Shown in pieces: positions 1-8,834 of a stretch of 64,000 nucleotides of DNA. The notes under the pieces were generated by a model that saw nothing but the letters and a program-made list of their open reading frames with translations, did not search any database and had not been told where the DNA came from. The DNA is taken from NCBI RefSeq assembly GCF_030345705.1, contig NZ_JAUASW010000001.1:1612001-1676000 (forward strand), read 5' to 3'. The position numbers were made by a program, and so were the translations under genes. Every line of letters starts with the position of its first letter. The first letter of the stretch is position 1. This DNA comes from Pelomonas sp. SE-A7. GTDB taxonomy: Bacteria > Pseudomonadota > Gammaproteobacteria > Burkholderiales > Burkholderiaceae_C.

Positions 1-1124
1 GCCTGGTTGCGTATGGCTTCCAGCGGCCGGGTCAGCAGGCGCAGCGTGGGCAGGTCTTCGGTAAGCCTTTCGGGCCGCAGATAGAGCCGCAGCGTGGCCT
101 CCAGCGCGGCCAGCGGCAGCTTGCTCATGCGCAGCGCCCGCTTCATGGGGAACTTGCGGATGCGCTCTATGAACTCGCGCTTGCCGACGATCAGGCCGGC
201 CTGCGGCCCGCCCAGCAACTTGTCGCCGCTGAACGTGACCACATCGCAGCCGGCGGCCAGCATGTCCTGCGGCAGCGGCTCGCGCGGCAGGCCCCATTGC
301 GAGAGATCGACCAGGGCGCCGCTGCCCAGGTCGGTCACCAGCGGCAGGTCATGGGCGTGCGCGATCTTGGCCAGCTCGGCCTCCTCCACCGCGGCCGTGA
401 AGCCCTGGACCTGGTAGTTGCTGGTGTGGACCTTCATCAGCATCGCCGTTTCGGGGCTGATGGCACCGGCGTAGTCGCGCGCATGGGTGCGGTTGGTCGT
501 GCCGACCTCGACCAGGCGCGCGCCCGCGCTGGCCATCACGTCGGGCATGCGGAAGGCGCCACCTATCTCCACCAGCTCGCCGCGCGAGAGGATGACCTCC
601 CGGCCCCGCGCCAAGGCCGCAATCGCCAGCAGCACGGCGGCGGCATTGTTGTTGACCACGGTGGCGGCCTCGGCACCGGTCAGTTCGCACAACAGGCCTT
701 CGACCAGCGAGTCGCGGTCGCCACGGCCACCCGAGGCCAGGTCGAATTCGAGGTTGTTCGGCCCGGCCATCAGGCGCGGCAGGTCTTGCAAGGCCGCATC
801 GGCCAGCAGCGAGCGGCCTAGGTTGGTGTGGATGACCGTGCCCGTCAGGTTGAGCACGGCCTGCATGCGCGGCTTCAGGCGCGCAGCGACCCGCTCGGCC
901 AGCAGCGCCTGCAGGCGCTCGGGTTTGACGGCCTCCTGCGACAGCTCGCCGGCAACGGCGCGCACCCGCAGCCGGTCAAGCAGGGCACGTGCCTCGGCGG
1001 CCACCAGGCTGTGGCCATGCTCGGCGAGCAGCGGCTCGCTGAGGCGCAGAAGCTTGTCGGTCGAGGGCAGATCCTTGGGGGCCGCCTTCGAGCCGTGAAC
1101 CACGGACTCTCGGGACTGGGACAT
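1..1124 (-). CDS. selA: L-seryl-tRNA(Sec) selenium transferase SelA (C-terminus beyond window)
   Basis: SelA is the PLP enzyme that converts Ser-tRNA(Sec) to Sec-tRNA(Sec) using selenophosphate. About 374 residues are visible; the family is about 460 long, so the C-terminus lies before base 1. The N-terminal LPSTDKLLR segment and the downstream LNLTGTVIHTNLGRS motif are typical. The PLP-lysine motif SGDKLLGGPQAG is present, with the lysine at residue 302 (codon 219-221). The ATG shares its A with the TGA stop of fdhE, so the two are translationally coupled. It is the last visible gene of a formate dehydrogenase operon whose alpha subunit needs selenocysteine. selB could follow outside the window. 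Confidence 0.96.
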   Translation of the reverse strand, partial: MSQSRESVVHGSKAAPKDLPSTDKLLRLSEPLLAEHGHSLVAAEARALLDRLRVRAVAGELSQEAVKPERLQALLAERVAARLKPRMQAVLNLTGTVIHTNLGRSLLADAALQDLPRLMAGPNNLEFDLASGGRGDRDSLVEGLLCELTGAEAATVVNNNAAAVLLAIAALARGREVILSRGELVEIGGAFRMPDVMASAGARLVEVGTTNRTHARDYAGAISPETAMLMKVHTSNYQVQGFTAAVEEAELAKIAHAHDLPLVTDLGSGALVDLSQWGLPREPLPQDMLAAGCDVVTFSGDKLLGGPQAGLIVGKREFIERIRKFPMKRALRMSKLPLAALEATLRLYLRPERLTEDLPTLRLLTRPLEAIRNQ

Positions 1125-2146
1125 CAGGATCTCCCTGAGGGTGGGCTGTCAGGAGGTGGTTCGGGCTCGCCGAACAGCAGCATCAGATTGAGGCCATGGC
1201 GGCGCAGCCCGGTCTCGGACAGCAGCAGGTCCAGCGTCAGGCTGGCCAGGTCGTCGGCCGCCGGCTCGACGAAGGGGTCGCGCTCGGTGTGGACGATCTT
1301 CAGGTAATGGCCGCAGTCGCCACAGGTCTCGGCCTGCACGGCCGAAGGCGAGGCCGGGCCGACCGTGCCTTCAATGGCCTCCAGCGATTCATAGGCCAGC
1401 TTCAGGCCCGAAAGGCAATGCGGGCACTGGATGCGGACCATGTGCCACTCGGCCGCGCACAGCGAGCAGTGCAGGTAGCGCTGGCCGGCCACGTCACCGA
1501 TCTGGCGGGTGATGCTGGCCGTGGGCCGGCTGCCGCAGCAGGGGCAGAGCGTCTCGTCCTCGATGCGCGCAAAGGCCAGCTGGCCGGGTTGGTCAAAGCG
1601 CGAGGCGGTGGCTGTCACCAGCCGAGTCCAGTAGACCTGCAGGGCCGCGGCCACCAGCGGCGCGGCCGCCAGGTCAAGGCCCAGCATCACGCCGTTCAGC
1701 AGGCAGTCGGCCTGGGTCTCCAGCCAATCCGCATCGGCCTCGCGCAGGGCCTGCAGTGTGGCTTGTGTGGCGGCGGGCGCGCGCGGCGCGAGCTCGTCAA
1801 CGATGTCCCGCAGCGCGGCCTGCCAGGCCGGGTCCCGCGGCCAATCGGCAGCCGGCAGCGGCGGCCGGCCGACGGCGCGGGCGGCGGCGATTTCGGAGGG
1901 CGTGGGCAGAGGCAGCTCGCCCAGCCTTTGCAGCACGGCATGCTGGGCCTGCGACAGGTCGGCGATGAAGATCAGGTAGTCCCGCATCGCATGGCCCGCT
2001 GCAAGCTGGCGCAGGCGCAGCGAACGCTCGGCGAACAGCGTGGCCACCTCGGGCAGGCGCAACTCCTGGACAGGCGCGCCACCGGCGCCCGCGGCGATCT
2101 CCTCGGGCGACATCAGCTTGATGGTCGCCTGCGTTCCCAGCGTCAT
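1124..2146 (-). CDS. fdhE: Formate dehydrogenase accessory protein FdhE
   Basis: FdhE is a cytoplasmic maturation factor for respiratory formate dehydrogenases. The 340-residue protein has the family's four CXXC pairs, at C201/C204, C227/C230, C241/C244 and C275/C278, which bind iron in E. coli FdhE. The length is slightly above the usual ~310. I chose the ATG at 2146 (MTLGTQATIK). The frame stays open upstream into fdnI, but that extension is a shadow of fdnI. It sits 29 bp after fdnI and overlaps the selA start by one base, so it belongs to the fdnGHI-fdhE-selA operon. Confidence 0.95.
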   Translation of the reverse strand: MTLGTQATIKLMSPEEIAAGAGGAPVQELRLPEVATLFAERSLRLRQLAAGHAMRDYLIFIADLSQAQHAVLQRLGELPLPTPSEIAAARAVGRPPLPAADWPRDPAWQAALRDIVDELAPRAPAATQATLQALREADADWLETQADCLLNGVMLGLDLAAAPLVAAALQVYWTRLVTATASRFDQPGQLAFARIEDETLCPCCGSRPTASITRQIGDVAGQRYLHCSLCAAEWHMVRIQCPHCLSGLKLAYESLEAIEGTVGPASPSAVQAETCGDCGHYLKIVHTERDPFVEPAADDLASLTLDLLLSETGLRRHGLNLMLLFGEPEPPPDSPPSGRS

Positions 2147-2175
2147 CGCACTCCTTGCTGAACTTGCAACTGAAG

Positions 2176-2802
2176 CTACTTGCCGCCCTTGCCGGTCATC
2201 TCGGCATGCCAGAGCGGATGGTTCTTCTTGGCCCAGGCCTCGGTGACCGTGCCCCGGGTCATCGCCCGCAGCGTACCCCTGACCCAGATCGCCGCATAGA
2301 CGTGGACGATGAGGGACAGGATCAGCACCGTGGCCGCCACAGCATGCAGCAGGGCCGCCGCGCGCACCAGGTCGATCGGCAGCAGGTGGGCGAACCATGG
2401 ACGCCAGAACATGAAGCCGGTGACGATCAGCACCAGCAGGCTCCAGACCATGGCCCAGAACACCAGCTTCTGGCCGGCGTTGTAGCGGCCCACCGGCGGC
2501 ATGCCTTCCTTGTTGCCGCGCAGCATCTCGCCCATCTTGGCGCGCCATTCGCGGTCGGCCTCGGTCATGCGGTTGTGTGCGCGCAGCTTGCGGAACATGG
2601 GCACGAAGCACAGCACCATGGCCAGCCCGATGAAGGGATGCAGGATGCGCGTCCAGGCGCCGCCGCCGAACAGGTTGGACAAGAAGAACAGGCCCGGGTG
2701 GAAGAAGGCCAGGCCCGACAGCCCGGCCAGCACGAACAGCAGGGCCACCAGCCAGTGGTTCATGCGGTCGCCGTCTTCGTAGCGCTTGAGGTACTTGCTC
2801 AT
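2176..2802 (-). CDS. fdnI: Formate dehydrogenase gamma subunit (cytochrome b556)
   Basis: This is the membrane subunit that takes electrons from the beta subunit and reduces quinone through two b hemes. The 208-residue protein matches the FdnI/FdoI family in length. It has hydrophobic segments near residues 14-34, 55-70, 113-134 and 145-170. Conserved histidines, for example in MNHWLV, HPFIGL, LLHAVA and IVHVYA, are candidate heme ligands. Its ATG overlaps the fdnH stop by four bases (ATGA). The symbol could equally be fdoI, since sequence alone does not separate the nitrate-linked from the aerobic isoenzyme. Confidence 0.94.
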   Translation of the reverse strand: MSKYLKRYEDGDRMNHWLVALLFVLAGLSGLAFFHPGLFFLSNLFGGGAWTRILHPFIGLAMVLCFVPMFRKLRAHNRMTEADREWRAKMGEMLRGNKEGMPPVGRYNAGQKLVFWAMVWSLLVLIVTGFMFWRPWFAHLLPIDLVRAAALLHAVAATVLILSLIVHVYAAIWVRGTLRAMTRGTVTEAWAKKNHPLWHAEMTGKGGK

Positions 2803-3671
2803 GACGGCTCCTTCTCATCGGCTTCCGACTCGACCGGACCCACCTTCATGTAGTGGAAGAAGCCCGCCACCGCCGCGCCGACCATGGCGGCCACGGCCAA
2901 CGGCTTGGCCACGCCCTTCCACAGCGACACCATGGGACTGATGCTGGGGTTGGCCGGCAGGCCTTCGAGGCCCGGCTGGTCGGCATGCTTGAGCACATAC
3001 ATCACATGCGTGCCGCCGACGCCGGCCGGGTTGTAGAGCCCGGCGTTCTGGAAGCCGCGCTCCTTCAGCTCGCCGGCGCGCTTGTCGCCGTAGGCCACCA
3101 TGTCTTCCTTGGTGCCGAAGCTGATCGCCCCGGTGGGACAGGTCTTGACGCAGGCCGGTTCCAGGCCCACACCGACCCGGTCGGAGCACAGCGTGCACTT
3201 GTAGGCCTTGTTGTCCTTCTTGCTGATGCGCGGCACGTCGAAGGGGCAGCCCGAGACGCAGTAGCCGCAGCCTATGCAGTTCTCGGAGATGAAGTCGACG
3301 ATGCCGTTGGCGTACTTGACGATGGCGCCCGGCGACGGGCAGGCCTTGAGGCAGCCCGGGTCCTCGCAGTGCATGCAGCCGTCCTTGCGGATCAGCCATT
3401 CGAGGCTGCCCTCCTTGGGCTCGACCTCGAAGAAGCGCATCACCGTCCAGGAACTCGGCGTGAGGTCCGAGGGGTTGTCGTAGACGCCGATGTTGTCGCC
3501 GACCTCGTCGCGCAGGTCGTTCCAGTTCATGCAAGCGACCTGGCAGGCCTTGCAGCCTATGCATTTGCTCTCGTCGATCAGCTTGGCCACCTGGGGCGTG
3601 GAGCGCACCGAGGGGCTGGGCGTCGTCGTGGCGGAGCGGGCCACGACGTCTTGGCTTTGAAGACTGCTCAT
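2799..3671 (-). CDS. fdnH: Formate dehydrogenase beta subunit, four [4Fe-4S] clusters
   Basis: This electron-transfer subunit is 290 residues long. Four cysteine groups can be read directly: C37/C40/C43/C47, C99/C102/C107/C111, C132/C135/C138/C142 and C159/C162/C174/C178. They would hold four [4Fe-4S] clusters. A single hydrophobic helix near residues 251-272 anchors it to the membrane, as in FdnH/FdoH. It follows fdnG after three bases and overlaps fdnI by four. It is also known as fdxH or fdoH, and the isoenzyme name is uncertain. Confidence 0.96.
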   Translation of the reverse strand: MSSLQSQDVVARSATTTPSPSVRSTPQVAKLIDESKCIGCKACQVACMNWNDLRDEVGDNIGVYDNPSDLTPSSWTVMRFFEVEPKEGSLEWLIRKDGCMHCEDPGCLKACPSPGAIVKYANGIVDFISENCIGCGYCVSGCPFDVPRISKKDNKAYKCTLCSDRVGVGLEPACVKTCPTGAISFGTKEDMVAYGDKRAGELKERGFQNAGLYNPAGVGGTHVMYVLKHADQPGLEGLPANPSISPMVSLWKGVAKPLAVAAMVGAAVAGFFHYMKVGPVESEADEKEPS

Positions 3672-3674
3672 GAC

Positions 3675-6600
3675 CTACACCTTTTCGATGTTGACGAGGA
3701 AGGCCTTGAACTCCGGCGTCTGCGAGTTCGCGTCGCCCACGTAGGGGGTCAGCGCATTCGCCAGGTAGCCGTTGTTCGTCACGCCCTTGAAACCCCAGTG
3801 GATGGGGATGCCGACGTGATGGACCTTCTTGCCGTTGACCTCGAGCGCGCGCATGCGCTTGGTCACCACACAGGCCGCGATCACCTCGCCGCGGTTGCTG
3901 CGCACCTTGACCTTGTCGCCCTGCCTGATGCCCTTCTCCTTGGCCAGCTCCTCGCCGATCTCGACGAAGGGCGATGGCTGGACGATGGCATTGCTGCGGG
4001 CGTGCTTGGTCCAGAAATGCTGGTGCTCGGTCAGGCGGTAGGTGGTGGCCGCGTAAGGGAACTCCTCCTTCTTGCCGAAGGCCTCGAGGTCGCCCTTGAA
4101 CACCCGGGCAGCCGGATTGGACACGGCCTTGGGGTTGGTCGGGCACATCAGGTTGACGCCCACCGGCGTCTCGAAGGGCTCGTAGTGCTCGGGGAAGGGA
4201 CCTTCGCTCATGCCCACGGCATGCAGCCGTGCCACGCCCTCGGGGTTCATGATGAAGGCGCCCACGCCCTGCTCCGGCGCCGCATCGGGCCGCATGTCGG
4301 GGATGTCGGCCCCGCCGGCCCAGCTCGTGCCGTTCCAGGCCAGGTACTTGCGGCTGGGATCCCAGGGCTTGCCGTCCTTGTCCGCGCTGGCGCGGTTGTA
4401 GAGGATGCGGCGGTTGGCCGGCCAGGAGAAGCCCCAGTTCTGGAACACACCCAGTCCCGTGGGATCGGAGGTGTCGCGTCGCGCGGTCAGGTTGCCCGCC
4501 TGGCTCCAGCAGCCGGCGTAGATCCAGTTGCCGCAGCTGGTCGAGCCGTCGTCACGCAGCACCGCAAAGCCCGGGAGCTGCTCGCCGGCCTTGAGGATGG
4601 GCTGCGGCGGCGCCGCACCCGGCGCCGTTGCGGGCACCGGGATGGGCTTGCCCTTCGCGTCCAGTTGCGGCGCGGGCGGTGGTGGCATCAAGTCGGCCAG
4701 GGCCTTGCCGTTGATCTCGCGCAGCACCTCGGCCGGGTTGGGTACGTTGGCATTGATGTAGGGCCAGGCCAGGGCCGCGATCGGCTCGGGCAAGGCGCCA
4801 CCGTCCTTGGCGTACATGGCGCGCAGCTTGACGAAGAGCCGGGCCATGATTTCCGAGTCGGTCTTGGCCTCGCCCGGCGGCTCGACCGCCCTCTCCTTCC
4901 AGCTGATCACGCGGCTGGAGTTGGTGAAGGAGCCGGTCTCCTCGGCGAAGCAGCTGGTCGGAAAGCGGAACACCTCGGTCGCGATCTTGGCCGGATCGAC
5001 GTCGTTCAGCGGGCCGTAGTTCTTCCAGAACTCGCTGGTTTCGGTTTCCAGCGGATCCATGATGACCAGGTACTTCAGCTTGGCGAAGGCGGCCGACAGC
5101 TTCTTCTTGTTCGGCACCGCGGCCAGCGGGTTGAAGCCCTGGCAGAGGAAGCCGTTCATCTTGCCTTGGTGCATGCGCTCGAACAGGGCCAGCACGTCGT
5201 AGCCGGTGTCGCGCTTGGGCAGCCAGTCGTAGGCGAAGTCGTTGTCCTTGGTCGCGGCCGCGCCGTAGTAGGCCTTCATCAGGCTGGTGTGCCACTTCGG
5301 GAAGTTCTGCGTGAACGCCATCTGGTTGGGGCGCAGCGGCTTGCCGGTCCGGCTCTTCAGATAGGTCTCGCGGTCCACGTCCGCGTCAGTGGGTGCGCTC
5401 AAGTAGCCCGACAGCACCTCGGAGTAGGCGCACATGTCGGTGATGCCCTGCACGTTGGCATGGCCGCGCAGTGCATTGATGCCGCCGCCCGGCCGGCCCA
5501 TATTGCCCAGCAGCAGCTGGATCATGGCCATGGTGCGGATGTTCTGCGAGCCGACCGAGTGCTGGGTCCAGCCCAGGGCATAGCAGATCGTCATCACCTT
5601 GTCCGGCGTGGCTGTGCCCGCAATCAGCTCGGCCACCTTGAGGAACTGGTCCTTGGGCGTGCCGGTGATCTTGCTGACCTGCTCGGGCGTGTAGCGGGCG
5701 TAGTGCTTCTTCATCTGCTGGAAGACGCACTGCGGGTCCTGCAGCGTGTCGTCCACCTTGACGTAGCCGTCCTCGCCCAGCTGATAGCCCCAGCTGGCCT
5801 TGTCATAGCTGCGCTTGTCGGCGTTGTAGCCGCTGAAGAAGCCGTCCTCGAACTTGTAGTCGGGCTTGGTGAGGAAGCTGGCGTCGGTGTTGAGCTTGAC
5901 GTAGTCCAGGTGGACCTTGCCGTTGCTCAGCATGTAGTTGATGACGCCGCCCAGGAAGGCGATGTCGGTGCCCACGCGCAGCGGCGCGTAGTAGTCGGCC
6001 ACGGCCGCCGAGCGCGTGAAGCGCGGGTCGACCACGACCAGCTTGGCCTTGCGCTGCTGCATCGCCTCCACCACCCACTTGAAGCCGCAGGGGTGGGCCT
6101 CGGCGGCATTGCCGCCCATGATCAGGACCAGATCAGCGTTCTTGATATCCGTCCACGAGTTGGTCATCGCTCCGCGACCGAAAGTCGGGCCCAGACTGGA
6201 CACCGTCGGTGCGTGTCAGATGCGTGCTTGCGTGTCCAGGGAGACGATCCCCAGGCCGCGAGCGATCTTGACGCTCAGATAACCGGATTCGTTGGAGGAA
6301 GCGGAACTGATCAGGAAGCCCGTGGTGTTCCAGCGGTTGACCGTGACGCCCTTGTCGTTGGCCTTGACCAGGTTGGCGTCGCGATCAGCCTTCAGGTGCT
6401 TGGCCACGCGGGTCAGCGCCTCATCCCAGGAGATGCGCTTCCAGTCGGCCGAGCCGGCTTCGCGTACCTGCGGATACTTGACGCGGTTGGGGCTCTGGAT
6501 CATGTCCAGCACGCCCGCGCCCTTGGGGCACAGCGTGCCGCGGTTGACCGGGTGGTCCGGGTCGCCCTCGACGTGGATGATGGTCGACTTGACGTTCTTC

Positions 6601-6803
6601 GCCTTGTCGCCCAGCGTGTACATGATCAGGCCGCAGCTGACCGAGCAATACGGACAGGTGCTGCGGGTTTCGGTGGTACGGGCGAGTTTGAAATTGCGCG
6701 TTTCGGCCAGGGCGGCCGTGGGCGAGAAGCCCAGCGCGGCGAGGCTGGATGCGGCCAGCCCGGCGCCACTCACCCGGAAGAACTGCCTCCGGTTCATGTC
6801 CAT
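3675..6803 (-). CDS. fdnG: Formate dehydrogenase alpha subunit, selenocysteine-containing (UGA at codon 196)
   Basis: This is the catalytic molybdo-bis-MGD subunit (1042 residues) that oxidises formate in the periplasm. It starts at ATG 6803, nine bases after AGGAG. A Tat signal (NRRQFFRVSG) is followed by a [4Fe-4S] site at C50/C53/C57/C92. Translation meets TGA at 6218-6216, in the context DTQARI-U-HAPTVSSLGPTFGRG. This is the same context and the same residue number (196) as Sec in E. coli FdnG, so it is recoding and not a nonsense mutation. A SECIS-like hairpin follows immediately. The C-terminal part has a Pro/Ala-rich stretch near residues 705-745. An automatic caller would split the gene at 6216 into a 196-codon piece and a downstream fragment. 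Confidence 0.96.
6172..6218 (-). promoter_or_regulatory. Bacterial SECIS element after the UGA(Sec) codon
   Basis: The element starts with the UGA at 6218-6216. An outer stem pairs 6210-6206 (ACCGA) with 6181-6177 (UCGGU). An apical stem pairs 6201-6198 (GUCC) with 6192-6189 (GGGC) and closes an AGUCU loop at 6197-6193. E. coli fdnG has the same AGUCU apical loop. The loop lies about 19 nt after UGA, within the range reported for SelB-dependent recoding. Folding was done by eye. Confidence 0.85.
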
Positions 6804-6815
6804 GGGGTTCGTCTC

Positions 6816-6873
6816 CTGCTTTGTGATCAGCCGGCCGTCACGCGACACTGCCGTCGATTCCGTCACAAAGCAG
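6816..6873. promoter_or_regulatory. 11-bp perfect inverted repeat in the fdnG 5' leader
   Basis: CTGCTTTGTGA at 6816-6826 is matched perfectly by TCACAAAGCAG at 6863-6873, with 36 bases between. In the mRNA sense the downstream arm ends in the AG of the fdnG Shine-Dalgarno AGGAG (about 6813-6817). The repeat could be a regulator's dyad or an mRNA hairpin that hides the ribosome binding site. No known operator is recognised. Confidence 0.6.
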
Positions 6874-6902
6874 GACGCTTGTCCATAGCGCAAGCGCGCC
6901 CT

Positions 6903-6919
6903 GCCCGGCGATGCCGGGC
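6903..6919 (-). terminator. GC-rich hairpin after apbC, no U-run
   Basis: GCCCGGC-GAT-GCCGGGC forms a perfect 7-bp stem with a 3-base loop, 24-40 bases after the apbC stop. No T-run follows, so it may only attenuate transcription between apbC and fdnG. Confidence 0.4.
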
Positions 6920-6942
6920 GCAGGAAGCCCTGGTAACAACCC

Positions 6943-8037
6943 TTAGGTTGTCTTGGAGATGGAGATGCTGGGGAACTTGGACGAATAGTCCTTGGCCTGC
7001 TTGGCGATCTTGATCGCCACCTGGCGCGCCAGGGCCTTGTACAGGCCGGCCACCTCGCCCTCGGGCTCGGCCGCCACGCTGGGCTTGCCGGCATCGGCCT
7101 GCTCGCGGATGGACATGGCCAGCGGCAAGGCGCCGAGGTAGTCCACGCCATAGGCCTCGGCCATCTTCCTGCCGCCGTCGGCGCCGAAGATGTGCTCGGC
7201 ATGGCCGCAGTTCGTGCAGACATGGACCGCCATGTTCTCGACGATGCCCAGGATGGGCACGCCCACCTTCTCGAACATCTTGAGGCCCTTCTTGGCGTCG
7301 ATCAGGGCGATGTCCTGCGGCGTGGTCACGATCACGGCGCCGGTCACCGGCACGCGCTGCGATAGCGTCAATTGGATGTCGCCAGTGCCGGGCGGCATGT
7401 CGATGATCAGGTAGTCCAGGTCCTGCCAGCGGGTCTGGCGCAGCAGCTGGTCCAGCGCCTGCGTGGCCATGGGACCGCGCCAGATCATGGCCTGGTCCTC
7501 GGCCACCAGGAAGCCTATGGACATCAGCTGGATGCCGTGGCTGACCAGGGGCTCCATCATCTGGCCGTCCTGGCTCTCAGGCCGGCCGCTGATGCCCATC
7601 ATCAGGGGCTGGCTGGGGCCGTAGATGTCGGCGTCCAGGATGCCGACACGGGCGCCTTCCGCCGCCAGGGCCAGCGCCAGATTGGCGGCCGTCGTGCTCT
7701 TGCCGACACCGCCCTTGCCCGAGGCCACGGCCACGATGTTTTTGACGCCGGCCAGCAACTGCACGCCGCGCTGCACCGCGTGGGCAATGATCTTGCTGTG
7801 CAGCTCCACGCTGACGTTGGCAACACCTGGCACGGTGCGGGCCGCGTCGACCAGGGCCTTGCGCAGCGCCGGGATCTGGCTGGCCGCCGGGTAGCCCAGC
7901 TCGACCTCGAAGGCCACCTGGTCACCCTCGATGCGCAGCTTCTTCAGCTGCCTGGTGGAGACGAAGTCCTGCCCGGTGTTGGGATCGACAACGGCTTGCA
8001 GGGCTTGGAGCAGGGAGGCTTCGGTCGGTGCGGTCAT
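6943..8037 (-). CDS. apbC: Mrp/ApbC/NBP35-type iron-sulfur cluster carrier ATPase
   Basis: This P-loop protein (364 residues) binds and transfers Fe-S clusters in the cytoplasm. It has an N-terminal MIP18-like domain (about 1-85), a deviant Walker A GKGGVGKS at 107-114, a DADIYGPSQP switch segment, and the cluster-binding CxxC at C274/C277 (VCTNCGH). The length is normal for the family. It ends 139 bp before fdnG on the same strand. It could supply clusters to the formate dehydrogenase, but the protein is a general housekeeping factor, so a specific link is only inferred. Confidence 0.95.
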   Translation of the reverse strand: MTAPTEASLLQALQAVVDPNTGQDFVSTRQLKKLRIEGDQVAFEVELGYPAASQIPALRKALVDAARTVPGVANVSVELHSKIIAHAVQRGVQLLAGVKNIVAVASGKGGVGKSTTAANLALALAAEGARVGILDADIYGPSQPLMMGISGRPESQDGQMMEPLVSHGIQLMSIGFLVAEDQAMIWRGPMATQALDQLLRQTRWQDLDYLIIDMPPGTGDIQLTLSQRVPVTGAVIVTTPQDIALIDAKKGLKMFEKVGVPILGIVENMAVHVCTNCGHAEHIFGADGGRKMAEAYGVDYLGALPLAMSIREQADAGKPSVAAEPEGEVAGLYKALARQVAIKIAKQAKDYSSKFPSISISKTT

Positions 8038-8049
8038 AGGGCGCGGAGT

Positions 8050-8667
8050 TTAGTTCCTGGACAAAGCCAGCAGGCCGCCGAAGGCCATGAAGGTCCCGCC
8101 ACCGATGCGGTTCAGAGTGCGTCCACCGCGCGGCGACTTGAGCCAATGCCGCGCCCGTTGGGCGCACAGCGCATAGCCGCTGTGGATCAGGATGACCAGC
8201 ACCGCGTAGCTCAGCACCAGCAGCGCAAACTGCGGCGTGTGCGGACGATCATGGTCTATGAACTGCGGCAGCACCGACAGGAAGAAGAAGATCGCCTTGG
8301 GATTGGTGAACTGCAGCGTCAGCGATTCGAGGAACAGCGCGCCGGCCGAGCGCGGCGGACGCAGGTCGGCCGCTTCGTCGAGCGCCAGGCCGGGTGAGCG
8401 CCACAGCTTGAGGCCCAGCCAGACCAGGTAGAGGGCGCCGAGGATCTTGATCAGCGTGAAGGCCAGAGCCGAGCTGGCCAGCAGCAGGCCCAGGCTGGTG
8501 GCCGAGATCGCGGCCACGATGGTGGCCCCGCTGGCAATGCCGAGGATGCCCGGCAGGCTTGCGCGCCAACCGCTGCGCAGCGCATTGCTCAGCGTCATCA
8601 AGACCCCGGGGCCGGGGCTCAGCACGGTGGCCGAGGCCATCAGCAGGAACAGCAGGTACAGCTTCAT
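8050..8667 (-). CDS. LysE/RhtB-family amino-acid exporter
   Basis: This 205-residue inner-membrane protein has about six hydrophobic segments and the family signature SPGPGVLMTLSNALRSGW near the N-terminus. FTNPKAIFFFL is also typical of RhtB-like exporters. The substrate cannot be read from sequence. The frame stays open upstream through the tRNA genes, but ATG 8667 (MKLYLLFLL) begins the first transmembrane helix and is the sensible start. It ends 12 bp before the apbC start codon on the same strand. Confidence 0.9.
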   Translation of the reverse strand: MKLYLLFLLMASATVLSPGPGVLMTLSNALRSGWRASLPGILGIASGATIVAAISATSLGLLLASSALAFTLIKILGALYLVWLGLKLWRSPGLALDEAADLRPPRSAGALFLESLTLQFTNPKAIFFFLSVLPQFIDHDRPHTPQFALLVLSYAVLVILIHSGYALCAQRARHWLKSPRGGRTLNRIGGGTFMAFGGLLALSRN

Positions 8668-8700
8668 GGGTGCGATGCTAGCGCCAGCGCTGAAACGACA

Positions 8701-8728
8701 AGGGGACTCGTCTTGCGACGAGTCCCCT
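8701..8728 (-). terminator. Intrinsic terminator of the tRNA-Lys operon
   Basis: A perfect 12-bp stem (AGGGGACTCGTC / GACGAGTCCCCT) has a 4-base loop. It lies 7 bases after the CCA end of the last tRNA. In the transcript sense it is followed by TTGTCGTTT, a weak U-tract. Confidence 0.85.
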
Positions 8729-8735
8729 GGAATTC

Positions 8736-8811
8736 TGGTGGGCCCTGAAGGATTCGAACCTTCGACCAACGGATTAAGAGTCCGCTGCTCTACCAACTGA
8801 GCTAAGGACCC
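8736..8811 (-). tRNA. tRNA-Lys (anticodon CTT), copy 2
   Basis: This is a 76-nt cloverleaf with encoded CCA. Acceptor arms GGGTCCT and AGGGCCC pair with one G-U. The anticodon loop is CTCTTAA, giving CUU for codon AAG. GGTTCGAATCC is the T arm. Its sequence is identical to the neighbouring CTT copy. It is the last tRNA in the transcript. Confidence 0.97.
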
Positions 8812-8834
8812 AGGCTGTGTGCCTGAGAGTTTCG

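Noticed and set aside
6216..6218. TGA inside fdnG taken as nonsense mutation or frameshift
   Set aside because: Exact Sec context, SECIS hairpin and selA in the operon make recoding the better explanation.
2853..7013. A very long open frame on the plus strand across the formate dehydrogenase genes
   Set aside because: It is a shadow of fdnG/fdnH/fdnI in a GC-rich genome. The protein has no domain and is rich in Gly, Arg, Val and His, while the minus strand encodes clear enzymes.
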